A stretch of DNA of 64,000 bases from Brachyhypopomus gauderio (lineage: Eukaryota; Chordata; Actinopteri; Gymnotiformes; Hypopomidae): assembly GCF_052324685.1 (NCBI RefSeq), contig NW_027507046.1, forward strand, positions 62,001 through 126,000, in the 5' to 3' direction. The notes beneath the pieces are model-generated. The model ran no database searches. It saw nothing but the letters and a program-made list of their open reading frames with translations, and was not told where the DNA came from. Of this stretch, positions 56,233 to 64,000 are shown in pieces. Both the position numbers and the translations under genes were made by a program. Each line of letters starts with the position of its first letter. Positions within the stretch are counted from its first letter, which is position 1.

Positions 56233-56305
56233 TGACCCAGATGGGACTCGAACCCACAATCCTCAGCTCCGAAGGCTGATGCCTTATCCATTAGGCCACT
56301 AGGCC
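56233..56305 (-). tRNA. tRNA-Arg-TCG: tRNA-Arg (TCG), unit 80
   Basis: C5→T wobble. Confidence 0.94.
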
Positions 56306-56473
56306 ACTTTTGCTTTGCATAGTGCAGACTTTGAAGGTCTTCTCAACTATAGACTAGTTTTCAAATATATGCTGAAGCCATGCTTCTTTTGCACATAACC
56401 ATGTTGGCAAGAGCTCAGCGCATAAGAGTGTGACGTTCGGAGAAAGAAAAGAACTCTCTACATTCCTTGTCTG

Positions 56474-56544
56474 TGCGCCAGCCGGGAATCGAACCCGGTT
56501 CACAAGAATGGGAATCTTGCATGATACCACTACACCACTGGCAC
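56474..56544 (-). tRNA. tRNA-Gly-CCC: tRNA-Gly (CCC), unit 80
   Basis: Consensus Gly copy. Confidence 0.96.
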
Positions 56545-56940
56545 CCTGCGCAGCTACTCTTTAGAGGTCGCCAAAAAGTAAACACCAATCACAGTGCTTT
56601 TCCATGAGCAATTTACACATCTTTTCAAGCCAGATCACATTTTCAGCTACTGTTTCATTTTTCCATGGACCTGTCCTTGATTTGCTCAATAACCACGTGA
56701 GACAGTACATCATGCTTTTCATTCCTCTTCGCTTCTCAGACAAACATGCCATGTAGAGGTCAACAATGTTGTACTGTTCTGCATGGGTTGACGTCTAAGG
56801 TTCTTCTCTATGGCTCATTGTTGTATGCTTTCACACTCAGCTTGTTTGCAGACTTAGCTTTACAAAGGGTCTAAAGAAAGAAGACAGAGGAAGTCTGCTG
56901 GCAAGCCAAAGAATGAGAATGTACTTTAGTCTCCAATGTA

Positions 56941-57013
56941 TGACCCAGATGGGACTCGAACCCACAATCCTCAGCTCCGAAGGCTGATGCCTTATCCATT
57001 AGGCCACTGGGAT
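56941..57013 (-). tRNA. tRNA-Arg-TCG: tRNA-Arg (TCG) with broken acceptor end, unit 81
   Basis: In a 708-bp unit; AT start, pairs 1-72 and 2-71 lost. Confidence 0.82.
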
Positions 57014-57181
57014 ACTTTTGCATTGCATAGTGCAGACTTTGAAGGTCTTCTCGACTATAGACTAGTTTTCAAATATATGCTGAAGCCATGCTTCTTTGCC
57101 ACATAACCATGTTGGCAAGAGCTCAGCGCATAAGAGCGTGACGTTCGGAGAAAGAAAAGTACTCTCTACATTCCTTGTCTG

Positions 57182-57252
57182 TGCGCCAGCCGGGAATCGA
57201 ACCCGGTTCACAAGAATGGGAATCTTGCATGATACCACTACACCACTGGCAC
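57182..57252 (-). tRNA. tRNA-Gly-CCC: tRNA-Gly (CCC), unit 81
   Basis: Consensus Gly copy. Confidence 0.96.
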
Positions 57253-57650
57253 CCTGCGCAGCTAAACTTTAGAGGTCGCCAAAAAGTAAACACCAATCAC
57301 AGTGCTTTTCCATGAGCAATTTACACATCTTTTCAAGCCAGATCACATTTTCAGCTACTGTTTCATTTTTCCATGGACCTGTACTTGATTTGCTCAATAA
57401 CCACGTGAGACAGTACATCATGCTTTTCATTCCTCTTCGCTTCTCAGACAAACATGCCATGTAGAGGTCAGCAATGTTGTACTGTTCTGCATGGGTTGAC
57501 GTCTAAGGTTCTTCTCTATGGCTCATTGTTGTATGCTTTCACAGTCAGCTTGTTTGCAGACTTACCTTTACAAAGGGTCTAAAGAAAGAAGATAGAGGAA
57601 GTCTGCAGGCAAGCCAAAGAATGAGAATGTACTCTTTAGTCTCCAATGTA

Positions 57651-57723
57651 TGACCCAGATGGGACTCGAACCCACAATCCTCAGCTCCGAAGGCTGATGC
57701 CTTATCCATTAGGCCACTAGGCC
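57651..57723 (-). tRNA. tRNA-Arg-TCG: tRNA-Arg (TCG), unit 82
   Basis: C5→T wobble. Confidence 0.94.
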
Positions 57724-57891
57724 ACTTTTGCTTTGCATAGTGCAGACTTTGAAGGTCTTCTCGACTATAGACTAGTTTTCAAATATATGCTGAAGCCATG
57801 CTTCTTTTGCACATAACCATGTTGGCAAGAGCTCAGCGCATAAGAGTGTGACGTTCGGAGAAAGAAAAGAACTCTCTACATTCCTTGTCTG

Positions 57892-57962
57892 TGCGCCAGC
57901 CGGGAATCGAACCTGGTTCACAAAAATGGGAATCTTGCATGATACCACTACACCACTGGCAC
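57892..57962 (-). tRNA. tRNA-Gly-CCC: tRNA-Gly (CCC) with internal T5, unit 82
   Basis: G51→A plus C40→T; T5 run at 57922-57926. Probably inactive. Confidence 0.8.
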
Positions 57963-58360
57963 CCTGCGCAGCTAAACTTTAGAGGTCGCCAAAAAGTAAA
58001 CACCAATCACAGTGCTTTTCCATGAGCAATTTACACATCTTTTCAAGCCAGATCACATTTTCAGCTACTGTTTCATTTTTCCATGGACCTGTCCTTTATT
58101 TGCTCAATAACCACGTGAGACAGTACATCATGCTTTTCATTCCTCTTCGCTTCTCAGACAAACATGCCATGTAGAGGTCAGCAATGTTGTACTGTTCTGC
58201 ATGGGTTGACGTCTAAGGTTCTTCTCTATGGCTCATTGTTGTATGCTTTCACAGTGAGCTTGTTTGCAGACTTACCTTTACAAAGGGTCTAAAGAAAGAA
58301 GATAGAGGAAGTCTGCAGGCAAGCCAAAGAATGAGAATGTACTCTTTAGTCTCCAATGTA

Positions 58361-58433
58361 TGACCCAGATGGGACTCGAACCCACAATCCTCAGCTCCGA
58401 AGGCTGATGCCTTATCCATTAGGCCACTAGGCC
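58361..58433 (-). tRNA. tRNA-Arg-TCG: tRNA-Arg (TCG), unit 83
   Basis: C5→T wobble. Confidence 0.94.
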
Positions 58434-58601
58434 ACTTTTGCTTTGCATAGTGCAGACTTTGAAGGTCTTCTCGACTATAGACTAGTTTTCAAATATATGC
58501 TGAAGCCATGCTTCTTTGCCACATAACCATGTTGGCAAGAGCTCAGCGCATAAGAGCGTGACGTTCGGAGAAAGAAAAGTACTCTCTACATTCCTTGTCT
58601 G

Positions 58602-58672
58602 TGCGCCAGCCGGGAATCGAACCCGGTTCACAAGAATGGGAATCTTGCATGATACCACTACACCACTGGCAC
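58602..58672 (-). tRNA. tRNA-Gly-CCC: tRNA-Gly (CCC), unit 83
   Basis: Consensus Gly copy. Confidence 0.96.
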
Positions 58673-59070
58673 CCTGCGCAGCTAAACTTTAGAGGTCGCC
58701 AAAAAGTAAACACCAATCACAGTGCTTTTCCATGAGCAATTTACACATATTTTCAAGCCAGATCACATTTTCAGCTACTGTTTCATTTTTCCATGGACCT
58801 GTACTTGATTTGCTCAATAACCACGTGAGACAGTACATCATGCTTTTCATTCCTCTTCGCTTCTCAGACAAACATGCCATGTAGAGGTCAGCAATGTTGT
58901 ACTGTTCTGCATGGGTTGACGTCTAAGGTTCTTCTCTATGGCTCATTGTTGTATGCTTTCACAGTCAGCTTGTTTGCAGACTTACCTTTACAAAGGGTCT
59001 AAAGAAAGAAGATAGAGGAAGTCTGCAGGCAAGCCAAAGAATGAGAATGTACTCTTTAGTCTCCAATGTA

Positions 59071-59143
59071 TGACCCAGATGGGACTCGAACCCACAATCC
59101 TCAGCTCCGAAGGCTGATGCCTTATCCATTAGGCCACTAGGCC
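59071..59143 (-). tRNA. tRNA-Arg-TCG: tRNA-Arg (TCG), unit 84
   Basis: C5→T wobble. Confidence 0.94.
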
Positions 59144-59311
59144 ACTTTTGCTTTGCATAGTGCAGACTTTGAAGGTCTTCTCGACTATAGACTAGTTTTC
59201 AAATATATGCTGAAGCCATGCTTCTTTTGCACATAACCATGTTGGCAAGAGCTCAGCGCATAAGAGTGTGACGTTCGGAGAAAGAAAAGAACTCTCTACA
59301 TTCCTTGTCTG

Positions 59312-59382
59312 TGCGCCAGCCGGGAATCGAACCTGGTTCACAAGAATGGGAATCTTGCATGATACCACTACACCACTGGCAC
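59312..59382 (-). tRNA. tRNA-Gly-CCC: tRNA-Gly (CCC), unit 84
   Basis: G51→A T-stem mismatch. Confidence 0.88.
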
Positions 59383-59780
59383 CCTGCGCAGCTAAACTTT
59401 AGAGGTCGCCAAAAAGTAAACACCAATCACAGTGCTTTTCCATGAGCAATTTACACATCTTTTCAAGCCAGATCACATTTTCAGCTACTGTTTCATTTTT
59501 CCATGGACCTGTCCTTGATTTGCTCAATAACCACGTGAGACAGTACATCATGCTTTTCATTCCTCTTCGCTTCTCAGACAAACATGCCATGTAGAGGTCA
59601 GCAATGTTGTACTGTTCTGCATGGGTTGACGTCTAAGGTTCTTCTCTATGGCTCATTGTTGTATGCTTTCACAGTCAGCTTGTTTGCAGACTTACCTTTA
59701 CAAAGGGTCTAAAGAAAGAAGATAGAGGAAGTCTGCAGGCAAGCCAAAGAATGAGAATGTACTCTTTAGTCTCCAATGTA

Positions 59781-59853
59781 TGACCCAGATGGGACTCGAA
59801 CCCACAATCCTCAGCTCCGAAGGCTGATGCCTTATCCATTAGGCCACTAGGCC
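59781..59853 (-). tRNA. tRNA-Arg-TCG: tRNA-Arg (TCG), unit 85
   Basis: C5→T wobble. Confidence 0.94.
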
Positions 59854-60021
59854 ACTTTTGCTTTGCATAGTGCAGACTTTGAAGGTCTTCTCGACTATAG
59901 ACTAGTTTTCAAATATATGCTGAAGCCATGCTTCTTTTGCACATAACCATGTTGGCAAGAGCTCAGCGCATAAGAGTGTGACGTTCGGAGAAAGAAAAGA
60001 ACTCTCTACATTCCTTGTCTG

Positions 60022-60092
60022 TGCGCCAGCCGGGAATCGAACCTGGTTCACAAGAATGGGAATCTTGCATGATACCACTACACCACTGGCAC
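60022..60092 (-). tRNA. tRNA-Gly-CCC: tRNA-Gly (CCC), unit 85
   Basis: G51→A T-stem mismatch. Confidence 0.88.
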
Positions 60093-60490
60093 CCTGCGCA
60101 GCTAAACTTTAGAGGTCGCCAAAAAGTAAACACCAATCACAGTGCTTTTCCATGAGCAATTTACACATCTTTTCAAGCCAGATCACATTTTCAGCTACTG
60201 TTTCATTTTTCCATGGACCTGTCCTTGATTTGCTCAATAACCACGTGAGACAGTACATCATGCTTTTCATTCCTCTTCGCTTCTCAGACAAACATGCCAT
60301 GTAGAGGTCAGCAATGTTGTACTGTTCTGCATGGGTTGACGTCTAAGGTTCTTCTCTATGGCTCATTGTTGTATGCTTTCACAGTCAGCTTGTTTGCAGA
60401 CTTACCTTTACAAAGGGTCTAAAGAAAGAAGATAGAGGAAGTCTGCAGGCAAGCCAAAGAATGAGAATGTACTCTTTAGTCTCCAATGTA

Positions 60491-60563
60491 TGACCCAGAT
60501 GGGACTCGAACCCACAATCCTCAGCTCCGAAGGCTGATGCCTTATCCATTAGGCCACTGGGCC
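60491..60563 (-). tRNA. tRNA-Arg-TCG: tRNA-Arg (TCG), unit 86
   Basis: Consensus Arg copy. Confidence 0.96.
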
Positions 60564-60731
60564 ACTTTTGCTTTGCATAGTGCAGACTTTGAAGGTCTTC
60601 TCGACTATAGACTAGTTTTCAAATATATGCTGAAGCCATGCTTCTTTTGCACATAACCATGTTGGCAAGAGCTCAGCGCATAAGAGCGTGACGTTCGGAG
60701 AAAGAAAAGTACTCTCTACATTCCTTGTCTG

Positions 60732-60802
60732 TGCGCCAGCCGGGAATCGAACCCGGTTCACAAGAATGGGAATCTTGCATGATACCACTACACCACTGGC
60801 AC
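60732..60802 (-). tRNA. tRNA-Gly-CCC: tRNA-Gly (CCC), unit 86
   Basis: Consensus Gly copy. Confidence 0.96.
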
Positions 60803-61200
60803 CCTGCGCAGCTACTCTTTAGAGGTCGCCAAAAAGTAAACACCAATCACAGTGCTATTCCATGAGGAATTTACACATCTTTTCAAGCCAGATCACATTT
60901 TCAGCTACTGTTTCATTTTTCCATGGACCTGTCCTTGATTTGCTCAATAACCACGTGAGACAGTACATCATGCTTTTCATTCCTCTTCGCTTCTCAGACA
61001 AACATGCCATGTAGAGGTCAACAATGTTGTACTGTTCTGCATGGGTTGACGTCTAAGGTTCTTCTCTATGGCTCATTGTTGTATGCTTTCACACTCAGCT
61101 TGTTTGCAGACTTACCTTTACAAAGGGTCTAAAGAAAGAAGATAGAGGAAGTCTGCAGGCAAGCCAAAGAATGAGAATGTACTCTTTAGTCTCCAATGTA

Positions 61201-61273
61201 TGACCCAGATGGGACTCGAACCCACAATCCTCAGCTCCGAAGGCTGATGCCTTATCTATTAGGCCACTGGGCC
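61201..61273 (-). tRNA. tRNA-Arg-TCG: tRNA-Arg (TCG) with altered G18, unit 87
   Basis: G18→A, the same invariant-base change as unit 76. Confidence 0.86.
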
Positions 61274-61441
61274 ACTTTTGCTTTGCAAAGTGCAGACTTT
61301 GAAGGTCTTCTCGACTATAGACTAGTTTTCAAATATATGCTGAAGCCATGCTTCTTTGCCACATAACCATGTTGGCAAGAGCTCAGCGCATAAGAGCGTG
61401 ACGTTCGGAGAAAGAAAAGTACTCTCTACATTCCTTGTCTG

Positions 61442-61512
61442 TGCGCCAGCCGGGAATCGAACACGGTTCACAAGAATGGGAATCTTGCATGATACCACTA
61501 CACCACTGGCAC
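61442..61512 (-). tRNA. tRNA-Gly-CCC: tRNA-Gly (CCC) with altered B box, unit 87
   Basis: G52→T breaks the pair with C62 and alters the first B-box base; the only Gly copy with this change. Confidence 0.84.
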
Positions 61513-61910
61513 CCTGCGCAGCTAAACTTTAGAGGTCGCCAAAAAGTAAACACCAATCACAGTGCTTTTCCATGAGCAATTTACACATCTTTTCAAGCCA
61601 GATCACATTTTCAGCTACTGTTTCATTTTTCCATGGACCTGTACTTGATTTGCTCAATAACCACGTGAGACAGTACATCATGCTTTTCATTCCTCTTCGC
61701 TTCTCAGACAAACATGCCATGTAGAGGTCAGCAATGTTGTACTGTTCTGCATGGGTTGACGTCTAAGGTTCTTCTCTATGGCTCATTGTTGTATGCTTTC
61801 ACAGTCAGCTTGTTTGCAGACTTACCTTTACAAAGGGTCTAAAGAAAGAAGATAGAGGAAGTCTGCAGGCAAGCCAAAGAATGAGAATGTACTCTTTAGT
61901 CTCCAATGTA

Positions 61911-61983
61911 TGACCCAGATGGGACTCGAACCCACAATCCTCAGCTCCGAAGGCTGATGCCTTATCCATTAGGCCACTAGGCC
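61911..61983 (-). tRNA. tRNA-Arg-TCG: tRNA-Arg (TCG), unit 88
   Basis: C5→T wobble. Confidence 0.94.
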
Positions 61984-62151
61984 ACTTTTGCTTTGCATAG
62001 TGCAGACTTTGAAGGTCTTCTCGACTATAGACTAGTTTTCAAATATATGCTGAAGCCATGCTTCTTTTGCACATAACCATGTTGGCAAGAGCTCAGCGCA
62101 TAAGAGTGTGACGTTCGGAGAAAGAAAAGAACTCTCTACATTCCTTGTCTG

Positions 62152-62222
62152 TGCGCCAGCCGGGAATCGAACCTGGTTCACAAGAATGGGAATCTTGCAT
62201 GATACCACTACACCACTGGCAC
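62152..62222 (-). tRNA. tRNA-Gly-CCC: tRNA-Gly (CCC), unit 88
   Basis: G51→A T-stem mismatch. Confidence 0.88.
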
Positions 62223-62620
62223 CCTGCGCAGCTAAACTTTAGAGGTCGCCAAAAAGTAAACACCAATCACAGTGCTTTTCCATGAGCAATTTACACATCT
62301 TTTCAAGCCAGATCACATTTTCAGCTACTGTTTCATTTTTCCATGGACCTGTCCTTGATTTGCTCAATAACCACGTGAGACAGTACATCATGCTTTTCAT
62401 TCCTCTTCGCTTCTCAGACAAACATGCCATGTAGAGGTCAGCAATGTTGTACTGTTCTGCATGGGTTGACGTCTAAGGTTCTTCTCTATGGCTCATTGTT
62501 GTATGCTTTCACAGTCAGCTTGTTTGCAGACTTACCTTTACAAAGGGTCTAAAGAAAGAAGATAGAGGAAGTCTGCAGGCAAGCCAAAGAATGAGAATGT
62601 ACTCTTTAGTCTCCAATGTA

Positions 62621-62693
62621 TGACCCAGATGGGACTCGAACCCACAATCCTCAGCTCCGAAGGCTGATGCCTTATCCATTAGGCCACTAGGCC
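62621..62693 (-). tRNA. tRNA-Arg-TCG: tRNA-Arg (TCG), unit 89
   Basis: C5→T wobble. Confidence 0.94.
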
Positions 62694-62861
62694 ACTTTTG
62701 CTTTGCATAGTGCAGACTTTGAAGGTCTTCTCGACTATAGACTAGTTTTCAAATATATGCTGAAGCCATGCTTCTTTGCCACATAACCATGTTGGCAAGA
62801 GCTCAGCGCATAAGAGCGTGACGTTCGGAGAAAGAAAAGTACTCTCTACATTCCTTGTCTG

Positions 62862-62932
62862 TGCGCCAGCCGGGAATCGAACCCGGTTCACAAGAATGGG
62901 AATCTTGCATGATACCACTACACCACTGGCAC
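62862..62932 (-). tRNA. tRNA-Gly-CCC: tRNA-Gly (CCC), unit 89
   Basis: Consensus Gly copy. Confidence 0.96.
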
Positions 62933-63330
62933 CCTGCGCAGCTAAACTTTAGAGGTCGCCAAAAAGTAAACACCAATCACAGTGCTTTTCCATGAGCAAT
63001 TTACACATATTTTCAAGCCAGATCACATTTTCAGCTACTGTTTCATTTTTCCATGGACCTGTACTTGATTTGCTCAATAACCACGTGAGACAGTACATCA
63101 TGCTTTTCATTCCTCCTCGCTTCTCAGACAAACATGCCATGTAGAGGTCAGCAATGTTGTACTGTTCTGCATGGGTTGACGTCTAAGGTTCTTCTCTATG
63201 GCTCATTGTTGTATGCTTTCACAGTCAGCTTGTTTGCAGACTTACCTTTACAAAGGGTCTAAAGAAAGAAGATAGAGGAAGTCTGCAGGCAAGCCAAAGA
63301 ATGAGAATGTACTCTTTAGTCTCCAATGTA

Positions 63331-63403
63331 TGACCCAGATGGGACTCGAACCCACAATCCTCAGCTCCGAAGGCTGATGCCTTATCCATTAGGCCACTAG
63401 GCC
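63331..63403 (-). tRNA. tRNA-Arg-TCG: tRNA-Arg (TCG), unit 90
   Basis: C5→T wobble. Confidence 0.94.
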
Positions 63404-63571
63404 ACTTTTGCTTTGCATAGTGCAGACTTTGAAGGTCTTCTCGACTATAGACTAGTTTTCAAATATATGCTGAAGCCATGCTTCTTTTGCACATAACCAT
63501 GTTGGCAAGAGCTCAGCGCATAAGAGTGTGACGTTCGGAGAAAGAAAAGAACTCTCTACATTCCTTGTCTG

Positions 63572-63642
63572 TGCGCCAGCCGGGAATCGAACCTGGTTCA
63601 CAAGAATGGGAATCTTGCATGATACCACTACACCACTGGCAC
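63572..63642 (-). tRNA. tRNA-Gly-CCC: tRNA-Gly (CCC), unit 90
   Basis: G51→A T-stem mismatch. Confidence 0.88.
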
Positions 63643-63887
63643 CCTGCGCAGCTAAACTTTAGAGGTCGCCAAAAAGTAAACACCAATCACAGTGCTTTTC
63701 CATGAGCAATTTACACATCTTTTCAAGCCAGATCACATTTTCAGCTACTGTTTCATTTTTCCATGGACCTGTCCTTGATTTGCTCAATAACCACGTGAGA
63801 CAGTACATCATGCTTTTCATTCCTCTTCGCTTCTCAGACAAACATGCCATGTAGAGGTCAGCAATGTTGTACTGTTCTGCATGGGTT

Positions 63888-64000
63888 GACGTCTAAGGTT
63901 CTTCTCTATGGCTCATTGTTGTATGCTTTCACAGTCAGCTTGTTTGCAGACTTACCTTTACAAAGGGTCTAAAGAAAGAAGATAGAGGAAGTCTGCAGGC
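63888..64000. repeat. Partial unit 91, cut by the window end
   Basis: First 113 bp of a further unit, ending before its Arg gene, so the array continues past the window. Confidence 0.95.

Larger units (their letters stand above)
60338..61757. repeat. Two-unit block (units 86-87), partner of units 75-76
   Basis: Shares the CTATTCCATGAGGAAT spacer and the rare Arg G18A with units 75-76. It additionally has a Gly G52T in its second unit. Confidence 0.75.
1..64000 (-). repeat. Tandem tDNA array: 90 full ~710-bp units plus a partial 91st
   Basis: Nearly identical units follow each other head to tail with no other sequence between them. Unit starts (TGACGTCTAAGG) fall every 710 bp, apart from eight 708-bp, one 711-bp and one 712-bp unit. 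Each full unit carries minus-strand tRNA-Gly(CCC) then tRNA-Arg(TCG). No transposon, microsatellite or unrelated insertion is visible over 64 kb, and neither array edge lies in the window, so the true array is longer. Variation is mostly single substitutions shared by several units, which indicates ongoing homogenisation. A tandem satellite is the structural description; two well-formed tRNA genes per unit make it a gene array. Confidence 0.98.

Noticed and set aside
1-64000. CRISPR-like regular spacing of repeats
   Set aside because: The repeated element is the whole 710-bp unit with no unique spacers, and it carries eukaryotic tRNA genes.
1-64000. tRNA-derived SINE family
   Set aside because: Copies are tandem, not dispersed; there is no A-rich or LINE-like tail and no target-site duplication, and the cloverleafs are complete.
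1-64000. Bacterial or organellar tRNA operon
   Set aside because: No encoded CCA; canonical internal A/B boxes; a vertebrate-type Gly-CCC sequence; CpG-transition pattern.
1-64000. 5S rRNA or snRNA gene repeat
   Set aside because: No 5S or U-snRNA core sequence was found in the unit; only two B-box motifs occur and both belong to the tRNAs.
1-64000. Retroviral, LTR or DNA-transposon insertions within the array
   Set aside because: Unit lengths are constant to within 4 bp and no foreign sequence interrupts any unit.

Overview
The whole window is one head-to-tail tandem array. A unit of about 710 bp is repeated 90 times without interruption, followed by the first 113 bp of a 91st unit. I put the unit boundary at each TGACGTCTAAGG site. 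Every complete unit carries the same two tRNA genes on the minus strand: tRNA-Gly with anticodon CCC (71 bp) and, 168 bp downstream of it, tRNA-Arg with anticodon TCG (73 bp). The window therefore holds 180 tRNA genes or tRNA-like copies and nothing else that I can support as a gene.

The genes look eukaryotic and vertebrate-like. They have internal Pol III A and B boxes, no encoded CCA tail and no introns. The Gly copy closely resembles my recollection of the vertebrate tRNA-Gly-CCC sequence. Recurrent differences between units are enriched at CpG sites (CG to TG or CA), as expected for germline CpG methylation. Long tandem tDNA arrays are known from fishes and amphibians, so such a genome is my best guess. 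The species cannot be read from the sequence.

Layout of a 710-bp unit, as offset from the unit start: 0-152, spacer with no gene (downstream flank of Arg); 153-225, tRNA-Arg; 226-393, spacer containing the Gly T4 terminator at 367-370; 394-464, tRNA-Gly; 465-709, spacer with a CACGTG box. Eight units are 708 bp because they lack a CT just before Arg (units 1, 3, 58, 66, 70, 72, 77, 81). Unit 5 is 711 bp and unit 8 is 712 bp. In the 708-bp units the tRNA offsets are two lower.

The array is a patchwork of sequence variants. Some are confined to domains: Gly T67C occurs only in units 25-43, and the Arg C5T single variant only from unit 56 onward. Some variants travel in multi-unit blocks. Units 63-66 and 67-70 form a tandem four-unit duplication, and units 75-76 recur as units 86-87. 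This points to repeated unequal exchange and gene conversion. About a third of Gly copies and over half of Arg copies differ from consensus. Several differences should weaken the gene: internal T5 runs, broken acceptor or T-stem pairs, and altered invariant bases. One copy has a changed anticodon (GCG, unit 9). tRNA positions are given in standard numbering.
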